Assembly: GCA_024280115.1 (NCBI GenBank)
Contig: JAJRQT010000111.1
Location: 1 to 64,000, forward strand
Length of the DNA stretch: 64,000 bases
Reading direction: 5' to 3'
From: Bacteroidota bacterium
Lineage (GTDB): Bacteria > Bacteroidota > Bacteroidia > Cytophagales > Cyclobacteriaceae
Part shown: positions 1 to 9,600 of the stretch, piece after piece
How the letters are laid out: each line of letters starts with the position of its first letter
Numbering within the stretch: position 1 is the stretch's first letter
The notes under the pieces: model-generated
The model's input: only the letters and a program-made list of their open reading frames with translations
What the model was told of the DNA's origin: nothing
The model's database searches: none
Translations under genes and position numbers: made by a program

Positions 1-134
1 GCGAATCTCTGACCGTTAATAGCCTGAATATCTGCATTTTAACTGAAAAAACCTAATAAATAGCGAAAAGATTCACATAAAAAATTGACCTTAATTTATT
101 GATAATCTTTTAGTTACATGATTTAAAAGAGACA

Positions 135-1961
135 CTAGTTAAATACACCTTCGATAATTTTTTCTGAAGAGATAAGACTGTCCCGATAAGTAACACGATA
201 TTCCCTGGTCAGGGTCCAATCTTTTACTTTGGATGTTGTATCGGCCTGGAACTGGGTAACTGTTGAGTCTCTTGCAGATTTTAACCTGGTAGTGATGATC
301 GGTACAAGCTGTTGCACAGGGATATTGTAGCTGTTAGCAAGTGCAGAAACTTCATCTTTCTGAGTCGGCTGGATATCAAAAAGCACAGTATTTGACCGAT
401 CTCCCTTGCCGGCAAACTCTACCTGGCTCAGCAGACTGTTTTGAATTAATGTCATCGTTGAGATCAAAAATGAACCTAATCCAATTACGATCACCAATAC
501 CACTGTTTGGTTATTTGGTCTGAAAAGATTTGCAAGACTCTGCCTCCAGATAAAGCTTGCTTTGGTTGGGAAATATCTCCTGACCATAAATATCAACCCC
601 TTGGAAACAAGCCATAATAATCCGAATACGCCGAGTAAAGAACCAAAAAATACACTCCCATTGAGCAAGCTGTCTGTTTGGTTTACAGCAAACATCCATG
701 GAAAAATGATGATTAATAAAAATATAAAATACCTGAATTTACTTACTCTCTTAATTTTTTCGGCACTTGACCTTAGTATTATAAGCGGAGGAATAAATCA
801 GATATTTATTAATGGTAAAATGGAAAACAATGAGGAAATGATGAGCCCTACAAGCAAACCTTGAAATGCAGAGATCCAGGAAATTAGAGGCGTAACCTCA
901 ATAGGTATAAAATCGCTTACAACCAATGGCAAAATGTATTGCAAAAGTATCCCATGAATAACACCAAGAATGCTGCCAAGGATTCCAAGGGTCAAAATCT
1001 GAATGAAAAAAACATAAAAAATTTGCCAACCGGAAGCGCCCATACACCTGAGCACTGCAGCAGCATATTTTTTTTCTTTCACATAAATATATACAGAGCT
1101 CGCCACGCCGATACAACCGAGGATCAATGCAACAAAACTCAGCAGGTTAAAAAATTTGTATAGGTTTTCAAATCCCTGTCCGAGGTTTTCTCTTCTCGAC
1201 TCTATGGTTTCATAAGAATAACCATATTTTTTCACTTCAGGATTTAACGCCTGTTTAATCTCTTCTAATCCACCGTCAATCAATTTCAGATATTTATTAT
1301 AACTGACCCTGCTTCCATATTGGATAAGGCCGGTTTCTTCCAACCGCTTCAATGGCAGATAAACGACAGGTGCGAATGCAGCGCTTATATTAGTATTTCC
1401 CGGAAAACCAGTGACAAATCCGCTTATGAGAAAAGAAGCCTTACCGAGTTTTATTGTATCATTTATTTCCACACTGTATTGAATTGCCAGACTCTCATCG
1501 ATCATTACACTTTTTTTACTATTAAATGATTCAATGTCAGAGTCTTCACTCAATGCAATTTCTCCATAAAATGGAAAATCTCCTTCCATGGCGATAACCT
1601 GGATAAGCCTTGTGCCGCCGGTTTTTGAAAAGAAAACCATGGAAGCAAATCGAGCGTCTTCAGCAAATTCCGCATTGAGAGAATCTAACCCGGAAATGAA
1701 ATCTTTCTCAAATTTTTTCCCACGACTATTGATTACCAAATCCGCTCCAAGTAATTCCTTTGCCTGTTTGTTAATGTCATTTTGCAAGTTGATATTAAAA
1801 GAATCTATGGCAACCAGCGCTCCAATCCCTATTACAATCGAAGAAATAAAAAGGAAAAGCCGGGAAAAGTTTTTTCTCGCATCTTTGTATGCCAATTTCC
1901 AAATCCATTTAGATTTGAAGACTGAAACTTTCTCCCGTTTTATTTTTATGATATAATCCAT
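135..1961 (-). pseudogene. FtsX-like ABC transporter permease (YbbP type), disrupted
   Basis: Inner-membrane permease partner of the ATPase gene just upstream (2 bp gap). Reading from 1961, the first 387 codons give an N-terminal transmembrane helix, a large periplasmic MacB-like domain, and the FtsX core (about residues 270-385). A TGA at 798-800 then interrupts the frame. The same frame continues without another stop through about 34 codons into the remaining 186 codons, which contain more helices and a second periplasmic segment. At the TGA the surrounding residues read LINI-stop-FIPPL, where this family normally has Arg, so a CGA to TGA change is the simplest explanation. The 3' end also stops early (TAG at 135-137) and lacks the rest of the second half expected in a roughly 800-residue YbbP protein. 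A pseudogene is most likely; a sequencing error could explain the TGA but not the short C-terminus. Confidence 0.8.
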
Positions 1962-1963
1962 TT

Positions 1964-2653
1964 TTAATCGATAGATATGGATTTATCTTCAATAAGCTGA
2001 CCACCTTTCAGCTTTAATATTCTCCCCGTATGTTCTGCCAATTGAATATTGTGGGTAACCAAGACGAGGGTGGTCCCTTTTTCTTTATTGATTTCAAATA
2101 GTAAGTCGGTAACTTTTTTAGCGGTTTCCTCATCCAGATTCCCTGTTGGTTCATCGGCAAATAATATTTTCGGATCGGTGATGAAAGCCCTGGCGATGGC
2201 TACTCTTTGCTGCTCTCCGCCCGAAAGCTGAGACGGATAATGATGCATTCTATCTGTGAGTCCAACACGATCGAGCAGATGTTCTGCCGTTGTAGAAATA
2301 TTGTTGCCTCCCCTCAACTCCAGGGGAATCATCACATTTTCTAATGCCGTAAGTGTAGGAAGTAATTGAAAATTCTGGAATACAAATCCAACATTTCGAT
2401 TCCGCACATAGGCCCTGTCATCTTCACTTAACCGGTTTAATTCAATATCTACAAGCATCACTTTGCCTGATGTGGGTTGATCGAGCCCGGCACATAGGCC
2501 GAGTAATGTTGTTTTTCCACTACCTGAAGGACCAACAATGGAAAGTCCTGTATGCTCCTCAACTTCGAAAGATATGTCATGTAAAACCGTGAGATCCTTT
2601 TGACCGGTATTGAAAACTTTGGAAAGCCTTTCTACTTTTAGAATTGAACTCAT
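1964..2653 (-). CDS. ABC transporter ATP-binding protein (LolD/YbbA family)
   Basis: Cytoplasmic ATPase of 229 residues, the usual length for the MacB/LolD/YbbA subfamily. Walker A is GPSGSGKTT (about residues 41-49), the signature motif is LSGGEQQR (about 143-150), and Walker B with its D-loop is ILFADEPTGNLD. It lies 2 bp upstream of the disrupted FtsX permease, so both form one transcription unit. It is divergent from a GDSL esterase, the same arrangement as ybbA-ybbP and tesA in E. coli. This family moves lipids or lipoproteins or works on the envelope; the substrate is not known. The ATPase is intact although its permease is broken, so it may be orphaned. Confidence 0.9.
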   Translation of the reverse strand: MSSILKVERLSKVFNTGQKDLTVLHDISFEVEEHTGLSIVGPSGSGKTTLLGLCAGLDQPTSGKVMLVDIELNRLSEDDRAYVRNRNVGFVFQNFQLLPTLTALENVMIPLELRGGNNISTTAEHLLDRVGLTDRMHHYPSQLSGGEQQRVAIARAFITDPKILFADEPTGNLDEETAKKVTDLLFEINKEKGTTLVLVTHNIQLAEHTGRILKLKGGQLIEDKSISID

Positions 2654-2785
2654 GAAAGTCTGTTTTTTTATAAAATAAATGAATATTTTGAGAATAGGTT
2701 TAAAAAATTTGATGAATGGATTGTAAAAGAATCAGTTGAATCGTTAGACGAATTGCTTATTTTCCAATTTAATCAAAGGTACACA

Positions 2786-3409
2786 ATGAAAAAAATACTT
2801 GTAACGTTCCTGATTTTTATTTTACCGGGATTTTTCACCAGCATGATATTCCCGCAACAGAAGAAGAATATTTTGTTTTTTGGAGATAGCCTGACTGCCG
2901 GATATGGTCTTTCGCAGGAGCAGGCGTTTCCTAATCTGATTCAAATAAAAATTAATGAGATCAAGGCAGCGTATAGTATAGTCAATGCGGGTTTGAGCGG
3001 GGAAACCTCTGCAGGAGGGCTCAATCGGATTGACTGGGTGCTAAGCCGGCCGGTAGATATTTTTGTGTTGGAACTAGGGGCCAACGATGGATTGCGGGGC
3101 CTTCCACTCGAATCGACAAGGAAAAACCTCCAGGGAATTATCGATAAAGTAAAACAGAAATATCCCAATGTAAAAATCGTAATCGCAGGCATGATGGTCC
3201 CCCCAAATATGGGAGAAACTTATAGCGGTGAATTTCTTAAAATATATCCAGAACTGGCTGAAAATAATAAAGCCAGCCTTATTCCATTCCTTTTAGCAGG
3301 AGTTGCAGGAAATCCGGATTTGAACCAGGCGGATGGAATTCATCCTAACATTGAGGGGCATCAGATCGTGACAGAGAATGTTTGGAGCATTCTTAAACCG
3401 TTGCTTTAG
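2786..3409 (+). CDS. tesA: GDSL-family arylesterase / acyl-CoA thioesterase I-like (TesA)
   Basis: Periplasmic SGNH hydrolase of 207 residues. I chose the ATG at 2786 because it opens directly into a signal peptide (MKKILVTFLIFILPGF); an in-frame start at 2753 would place 11 polar residues before it. Block I is GDSLTAGYG with the nucleophilic Ser, block II has the oxyanion Gly, block III is GANDG with the Asn, and block V is DGIHPN with the catalytic Asp/His pair. The gene is divergent from the ABC ATPase, matching the tesA/ybbA order in enterobacteria, which supports the TesA assignment. Expected activity is hydrolysis of short acyl esters, thioesters or lysophospholipids. Confidence 0.88.
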   Translation: MKKILVTFLIFILPGFFTSMIFPQQKKNILFFGDSLTAGYGLSQEQAFPNLIQIKINEIKAAYSIVNAGLSGETSAGGLNRIDWVLSRPVDIFVLELGANDGLRGLPLESTRKNLQGIIDKVKQKYPNVKIVIAGMMVPPNMGETYSGEFLKIYPELAENNKASLIPFLLAGVAGNPDLNQADGIHPNIEGHQIVTENVWSILKPLL

Positions 3410-3418
3410 ACTATTTTG

Positions 3419-3458
3419 AACATATCGCTGAAGTAACTTCCACGCAACATGATATGTT
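3419..3458. terminator. possible bidirectional terminator hairpin
   Basis: Arms AACATATC (3419-3426) and GATATGTT (3451-3458) flank a 24-nt loop between the convergent esterase and glycosyltransferase genes; a TTTT run follows on the + strand. The loop is long, so this is tentative. Confidence 0.35.
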
Positions 3459-3463
3459 TTAAA

Positions 3464-4837
3464 TTAAACTATTTCAGGCCATGGATTTTTAATGATTATA
3501 AGGTCTTTATTTTTTAAGATCTCATAAATCATATATCCATAAACCGGCAGATATTCTACCAATAACACCCACAAATGCTCTTTAAATCCATCTGCTCCAT
3601 AACCGGAATACGAAAGGAAAATGGTGAATGACCAAATTATCGGAAACCTATAATTAGAAAAAAGACTAAAAACGACCAAAGGGGTTACATACCATGGATG
3701 TATGATAGAGGCGAATGCAAAATAGACAAATAAAGGCCAGAGAAATATTCCCGGTAGATTTTGCTTTTTGGTGTTTTCGAAAAAAGTGGAGAATAGAATT
3801 ATGATGATTGTGCTCAAAGCCAGCCATTTACCCGCCATCTGAATTATATCCCAACCTTTGATCCAGAAACCAATCTCCCTGACGATATAAAAAATACTTG
3901 CATTGAATTCAAATGTCTGAAAGTAAAGCCCAATACTAGATGATAGGCCTGTAACAAGGGCTGAACCTATAAAAGGTAAAAATGTCACTACAACAATCGC
4001 AATCGTTAATCCATAAAAAATTATTGCATTTTTTATTCTCAATCTTTTCAGGAAAAATGGCAGCATCAGAATCGGCGTCAATTTAGATGCGATGGCAAAT
4101 GCAAAAGCAAAAGATCCTGAAACTAACCTTTTATTCTGAATGAAATAAACTGCTAAAAGGACGAAGAAAATCAGGAAGGCCTCAAAGTGAATGCTCCCTA
4201 CTAATTCAATAATTACCAGCGGGTTTAAAATGTAAAATAATACGAATTCTCTCCTTATTTTGTGAATTTTTAACAGTTTTATAATTAGAAAAATCGAACC
4301 CATCTCAGCCAAAAACATAAAGATTTTCATTATTAAAACAGCAATACGAAGATTCCCACCACTCAGGGAGGCTGAGATCCAAAACACAAATTGACAAATG
4401 GGCGGATAAACTGTATAATAATCAGGTGAGTTGAGTGCTTCAAATAAAGCTTTATTAATCGCCGGAATCGTGATGGACGGATTTTCCATGATTTCCCTTG
4501 GCAAAAACAGGAAAGGGTTTATTTGATTGTCAATCAACACGCCATCCCAGAAAAACCTGTTAAAGTCGTCTGACAGGTTGGGGATTGAAAACATAAATAT
4601 CAGCCGGAAAATTATGCCAAATCCCAAAAGATACTTAAAACTCAGCACCGACCTGGTCAGGGTCAGGTATAAAATGAAAATGATCGAATAGCTGATGAGC
4701 AGGTCTGCAGTTTCTGTTCTTTGAAGAAAATATGCAATATGGATATACAGGCTTATAGTTATAAATGCCAGGATAAAAGACAATTTTTGACCAGGTCTTC
4801 TGGTAACAATGTCGGAAGTTAAACCCCGGATGCTCAT
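3464..4837 (-). CDS. GT-C type membrane glycosyltransferase (mannosyltransferase-like, GT87/PIG-M-like)
   Basis: Polytopic inner-membrane protein of 457 residues with about ten or more hydrophobic helices. An acidic loop motif (SDDFNRFFWDG, about residues 103-113) and a later YTVYPP motif are typical of polyprenol-phosphate-sugar-dependent GT-C enzymes. It likely moves a sugar from a lipid-linked donor to an envelope acceptor on the periplasmic side. Its ATG overlaps the stop codon of the upstream GT2 gene (ATGA at 4834-4837), so translation is probably coupled. GT2 enzymes of this type make the polyprenyl-phosphate sugar that GT-C enzymes use, which makes the pair a plausible two-step pathway. 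Acceptor and sugar cannot be read from the sequence. Confidence 0.7.
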   Translation of the reverse strand: MSIRGLTSDIVTRRPGQKLSFILAFITISLYIHIAYFLQRTETADLLISYSIIFILYLTLTRSVLSFKYLLGFGIIFRLIFMFSIPNLSDDFNRFFWDGVLIDNQINPFLFLPREIMENPSITIPAINKALFEALNSPDYYTVYPPICQFVFWISASLSGGNLRIAVLIMKIFMFLAEMGSIFLIIKLLKIHKIRREFVLFYILNPLVIIELVGSIHFEAFLIFFVLLAVYFIQNKRLVSGSFAFAFAIASKLTPILMLPFFLKRLRIKNAIIFYGLTIAIVVVTFLPFIGSALVTGLSSSIGLYFQTFEFNASIFYIVREIGFWIKGWDIIQMAGKWLALSTIIIILFSTFFENTKKQNLPGIFLWPLFVYFAFASIIHPWYVTPLVVFSLFSNYRFPIIWSFTIFLSYSGYGADGFKEHLWVLLVEYLPVYGYMIYEILKNKDLIIIKNPWPEIV

Positions 4838-5537
4838 AAATATTTAAAGATTGTCCATAGAATTTTATATCCTGCAAGTAAGGTGCCCTTTACCGTCCCC
4901 GAAACTTTGGATGTACCTATTCTTTTTCGGTAATTTACCGGGACCTCCATACATTTCAATCCATGTTTGGCAGCTTTCACCTGCATTTCAACCGTCCATC
5001 CATAGGTTTTGTCCTTCATACCAATTTGCATCAATTCCTTGAACCGGATCGACCGAAATGGTCCAAGGTCTGTAAATTGAACATTGTAAAACAATTTGAG
5101 CAGATAAGTGGCGAGCCAATTGCCAAAAACCTGCTGAGGCGTCATAGACCCTTTTTCTTTTTGACCTAATGCCCTGGATCCAATTACCATATCTGCCTGC
5201 CTTGTTTTTATAGGCTCTACTAATTTAAGCATTTCTGAAGGGTAATCTGAAAAATCCGCATCAATAAATACTATAATATCCGAGTTATCTATGGGTTTAT
5301 TTATCAAATATTCAATCCCCTTGAGACATGCAGAACCATAACCCATGTTTGGTTCATCCAGAACGGTAGCGCCACAGGACAGGGCTTGCTAACGGTATTA
5401 TCTGTTGACCCGTTATTAACTACAATTACTTCAGAAACAAGATCCTTGGGTATTTCCGACAGTACATTGCAAACTGCATTTTGTTCATTAAAAGCCGGAA
5501 TAATCACAAAAATGGAGGGGGCATCAACTTTATTCAT
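4834..5537 (-). pseudogene. GT2 family glycosyltransferase (DPM1-like), frameshifted
   Basis: Reading from 5537, the first frame encodes the GT-A start (VIIPAFNEQNAV, then VNNGSTDNTVSK). The frame then changes near 5383-5388 and continues as a second frame with DEPNMGYGSACLKG, the metal-binding IDADFSD, and the C-terminal half to 4834. If one base were restored in the AGCAAGCCC stretch the two parts would join into a normal protein of about 234 residues. The family makes polyprenyl-phosphate sugars or extends glycans at the cytosolic face of the membrane. The downstream GT-C gene overlaps it by 4 bp. The cause is either a real one-base deletion or an assembly error; no other defect is visible. 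Confidence 0.8.
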
Positions 5538-5665
5538 TTACAAATAATCTCTTTTAGTATAAAATGAATTGTCAGTAAAAGAACAATTTATAATATTGAA
5601 CTGCAACTTGTTTAATGATAAGAGGAATCTAATAATTCATATTTACCAATCGTTTAATTATTCAG

Positions 5666-5678
5666 GGAAGTAACTTCC
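5666..5678. promoter_or_regulatory. 13-bp perfect inverted repeat upstream of OB-like gene A
   Basis: GGAAGT-A-ACTTCC, centred about 110 bp before the start at 5784. The right half (ACTTCC) followed by TAGT, GTC and GTAAAT recurs at the same relative place upstream of the paralogue at 6249. Possible operator; the binding protein is unknown. Confidence 0.4.
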
Positions 5679-5783
5679 ATTAGTGGTCATGTAAATGCCC
5701 CATTTTTATCGATGAATCACAAAACTTATTTATTAGTTATATTCGCACTATATAATAAATTTTTAACCAAAACAATTAAAATT

Positions 5784-6089
5784 ATGGCAAGAGCAAGAGG
5801 TAAAGTAATAGATCCTAAAGGCATGCAGCAAGCACAATCTACATGGGGTTATATCCAACGATTTGATGGTCCTGACTGGCCGGATTCGGAAAATTGGCCC
5901 TGGCCGCTTTGCAGAAAAAAGGTAATCCCATTTTTAAATGATGGATCTTTTGAAATTGGTCAAATAGTGACTTTTGATATTGAGCGTGCGATAGTTAAGG
6001 TAATGATTAAAGGAAGAATAAGGAAAAAGAAAACAGACGGGGAATTAGCTATTGCGTATCGGGTTAAACCTGCTTATAAAAAGGGATAA
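5784..6089 (+). CDS. small OB-fold/cold-shock-like protein A (function unknown)
   Basis: 101 residues, no signal peptide. I prefer the ATG at 5784 (MARARGKVIDP) to the upstream in-frame ATG at 5712 because it aligns with the start of the paralogue at 6249 and the shared leader sequence ends there. Features are KVIDPKGMQQAQ, then WGYIQRFDGPDWP, a Trp/Pro-rich segment WPWPLCRKKVIPF, then IVTFDIE and a basic C-terminal part (RIRKKKTD). The order GYIxR, IPFxN, VxFDI resembles the strand pattern of cold-shock domains (GFI, VFxH, VxFxV), so an OB-fold nucleic-acid or ligand-binding role is possible, but this is inference. About 65% identical by eye to the next gene. A third relative is encoded at 13972-14400. 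Confidence 0.75.
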   Translation: MARARGKVIDPKGMQQAQSTWGYIQRFDGPDWPDSENWPWPLCRKKVIPFLNDGSFEIGQIVTFDIERAIVKVMIKGRIRKKKTDGELAIAYRVKPAYKKG

Positions 6090-6125
6090 ATTAAGAATTT
6101 TAACTAAATGATGCCAACCCTTTAC

Positions 6126-6148
6126 ACTACGGATATTACTTCCGTAGT
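6126..6148. promoter_or_regulatory. inverted repeat between OB-like genes A and B
   Basis: Perfect 8-bp arms ACTACGGA (6126-6133) and TCCGTAGT (6141-6148) with a 7-nt spacer. No T-run follows, so an operator is as likely as a terminator. It sits about 100 bp upstream of gene B, at the same distance as the GGAAGTAACTTCC site before gene A. Confidence 0.4.
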
Positions 6149-6248
6149 TGTCTCGTAAATACCTCATTACCAGCTATGAAATGTGATATTTATTTATTAG
6201 CTTTATTTAGAACTATTAAATAAATTTTCAACCAAAACAATTAAAATC

Positions 6249-6533
6249 ATGGCAAGAGGAAAAGTAATTGACCCGGATGGTATGCAGCAAGCACAACCCT
6301 CCTGGGGTTATATCCAGCGATTTGATGGCCCTGACTGGCCAGGCACAGAAAATTGGCCGTGGCCGCTTTGCAGGAAAAAAGTGATCCCTTTTTATAATGA
6401 ACGATTTTTAAAAACTGGGACTATAGTAAATTTTGATATTGAACCTGCAACACTAACCGTAATTATAAAAGGTGAAGTGTTGCCTAAAGATGGGCAGTTG
6501 GCAATTGCACTTAATGTTTTTCCTGAAGAATAA
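6249..6533 (+). CDS. small OB-fold/cold-shock-like protein B (paralogue of A)
   Basis: 94 residues, a tandem duplicate of the gene at 5784, with the same motifs in the same order: KVIDPDGMQQAQ, WGYIQRFDGPDWP, WPWPLCRKKVIPF and IVNFDIE. It lacks the basic insertion of copy A and is more acidic at the end. The upstream 100 bp, including an identical stretch just before the ATG (CAACCAAAACAATTAAAAT with one base change), is duplicated too, so each copy carries its own leader and probably its own promoter. A strong terminator follows at 6560. Function is unknown; the cold-shock-like fold is inferred only from motif order. Confidence 0.78.
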   Translation: MARGKVIDPDGMQQAQPSWGYIQRFDGPDWPGTENWPWPLCRKKVIPFYNERFLKTGTIVNFDIEPATLTVIIKGEVLPKDGQLAIALNVFPEE

Positions 6534-6559
6534 TCTTTAAATTATCAATAATATCGAAA

Positions 6560-6595
6560 AGAAAACCCTGACAATTTTGTGAGGGTTTTCTTATT
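6560..6595 (+). terminator. rho-independent terminator after OB-like gene B
   Basis: Perfect 10-bp arms AGAAAACCCT (6560-6569) and AGGGTTTTCT (6582-6591) followed by TATTT. It separates the small genes from the CHAT genes, so the CHAT genes need their own promoter. Confidence 0.75.
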
Positions 6596-6689
6596 TACCA
6601 GCTAAATAACAATATGGTTACAGAAGATCCTACAAAATTATTTTTAACTTAGAGGTTGTTAGATATATACACAGAGGATACTGAAAAGA

Positions 6690-9600
6690 ATGGTGTATCA
6701 ATACCACAACCCTAACCGCCAAAAGCTATTTACGGGATATATAATTATCCTCTCCATATTATTTTGCCTTTTAATTCCAAAGAGTGATCTATTCTCCAAG
6801 GATTCACTTGTCATAGAATTAGATTCAGTTAATCAGTTCTTTGATAATATTGAATTATTGAGATGGGAAATAAAGAATCAAGAGGCGATTGATCAATTGA
6901 CCAATTGCATTAAAAATGGAGTGTATATTAAGATACATGTTATGCGCGCTTATAACGAGTTGGCAGAAAATCACAGGTTGCTTAGGGATCCCGATCGTGC
7001 ATTATCTATTCTGGAAGATGTTGAAAGAAGTTATCGGGTAGATCCTTCCCTGGAAAAAATTGAATTGGTGCGTATGTATTTTTATAAAGGCAAGAGCTAC
7101 AGATCAAATAATTTAATCGACTCTGCCGTATATTATCACAAGAAGGCACTGGAACTCGCCAGAAAATATAACTATAATAAAAATGTATTGGCAGGGGAAA
7201 TTTGGATGGATTTAGGTTTAATTCAAAAATCTCTTGGAGATTTTCAAAAATCTTTGGAATACAATAGCAATGCCCAGAGGATATTTCATAACACTTTAGA
7301 CAAATGGCAAATAAAACGAGCGGCATTGTATTATGCGCTTGCAGTGAATTATAGAGCATTGGGAGATTTTGAAAGAGCTGCTAATTATGTCCGTATGGCG
7401 GAATTAATCTTTAGTCATTATGGAGATCGATTTATCAGCCGTTTAGTCAATTGTAAAATAGTTCTGGGGAATTGCTATTTTAATGATAACAATTTCAAAG
7501 AAGCCAATGCTGTTTATGAAAATGTATTTGAGCTTTTCGAAAGCAAAGTTAAACCAACCAGGAATGCCCTTAGGATAACAATCTCTAACAATGGAATTTC
7601 TTTATTAAATCTTGGAGAATATGAACTATCCAAGCAATACATTGAAAAGGCAATAGGTATAAACCCTCTTGAAACTGAATCTGATTCCAGCGATTTAGCT
7701 TATACTTATTCTAATCTATCACTAATTTTTGAAGACCTTAATCAATTCGAAAAAGCAAAAGAATTATTAGATAAATGTATCTCAATTTGTTTAGAACTCT
7801 ACGGTGATCATCATTTTGAGGTCTTTGACAGCTACAGATATCTTGCAAGACATTGTGAAAAACAGGATCAACTGGATATGGCTTTGGATTACTATCAAAA
7901 AGCGCTCATCGCCGGGTTTGATAACTTTGGTGATGATAACATATATACCAATCCTGCTTCATTTAATTCAATTTCAAAAGACGCTGCTTTCAACATTCTT
8001 TTTGATAAAGCAAGAACATTCAGAAAGAAGTATGTTGTCGATCAACATGCACAGGATTTAATAGCCGCTTTTGACCTTTATGTGCAGGCCTATGAACTTA
8101 TCCGGGAAGCAGCCAACTCAAATTTTATGGAAGAATCTTTGTTGAATATCCCGGAGAACTTCGGAGAAGATCTAGAATTTGGCGTTGAATGCGCATTAAC
8201 TTTATATGAAAATACTAATGACTCAAAATACTTTGATCAATTGTTGCAATTTGTCGAAACGAATAAGTATTTCTTGCTCCAGAATTCAGTTATCAAATCA
8301 AACAATAAAGAAACACTGGGCATTCCGGATAGCTCTTATCAGAAGGAAAAAGACTTAATTGAGAGGATCAACGTTCTAAAACGAGACATTAAAACTACTT
8401 CATTTGAAGATGCCGAGACAGAATATGATAAAAGGATTTCACTTTTAAAAACTACAATCGAGTGGGAACAAGTACGAAAACTTTGGGATATTCCCAATAA
8501 ATCAAATATTACTTTTTCTGACCTTTCATCCAATTTTTCTTTGGATAGTATTAGAAATCAACTGATTGGAGACAATGATCTCCTCCTGGAATATTTTCAA
8601 TCTTCAGATACGCTTTATACTGTTGTGATAGGCAAGCATCAGGAAAGGATCCTGAAACTACCAAAAACTCCTGAGCTGGATGTTCAACTGGATAACTACC
8701 TGGCACATATGTTCAATAAGGATAATGACAATGATACAATTGATTTCGCGGATTTTGTCAGTGCATCCTATTATCTCTATGAAAAGTTAGTTTATCCCGC
8801 AATATCAAATACCATGAGTGATGCAGCCAGCACGAAAAGGTTGATCATTATCCCATCAGGAAAACTCTCTAATATGCCTTTTGAGTCATTAATCAGGGAA
8901 CCTGCTGATACTGCAACAGTGAATTACTGGAGGCTTAATTATCTTTGCAGGGATTACATAATTAACTATGCCTACTCGGTGAGTATCTTAAAAAATAACT
9001 ATTTGGCCGAATCAGAAGATCAGAAGCTTAATATTCTTGCTTTTAGTTATTCATCGTCAGATAAGAAAGACGTTGTGGCTCAAAGAAACGATCCATACGG
9101 AGAATTACCCTTTTCAGCCGAAGAATTAATTAGTATAAGTAAGTGGATTAAAGGGAATTTATATGATGGGGAAAATGCTACAGAATATCTCTTTAAATCC
9201 AGCGCCCAGGATCACGATATTATTCACCTGGCCTTACACGGATATGGCGATACTAATGACATTCTAAATTCCCATCTTGTATTTAAAGGACCTGGCAATG
9301 AAACTGAGGATGGCAAACTTTATGCGCATGAATTATACGGTATCGATCTGAGCAGAACGAAATTAGTTGTGTTAAGCGCGTGTGAAACGGGTGTCGGAAA
9401 GTCGATGAAAGGAGAAGGCGTTTACAGCCTGGCAAGGGGTTTTGCCTATGCCGGTTGCCCTTCAATTGTGATGAGCTTATGGAAAGTGAATGATAAAACT
9501 ACCGCTGATCTCATGGATTATTTTTATGAAAATCTCGCCGGGGGAATGCCAAAAGATGAAGCATTACAAAAAGCAAAATTGACCTTTATAAAAAACACAG

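Noticed and set aside
798..800. TGA in the permease as selenocysteine or a reassigned codon (an mnmH gene for selenium use is in the window)
   Set aside because: The residue expected here is Arg, no SECIS-like hairpin was seen, and TGA is a normal stop for several intact genes in the window (for example 12978-12980 and 13947-13949).
5666..5678. GGAAGTAACTTCC as a site also present at 3431-3441 (GAAGTAACTTC), hence a regulon
   Set aside because: The second place is between convergent genes inside a possible terminator loop, so a common operator role is not supported by position; kept only as an island-specific candidate.
7006..7359. 117-codon open frame antisense to CHAT gene 1
   Set aside because: It lies wholly inside a well supported gene and has unusual composition (many Cys, His, Pro); a shadow frame.
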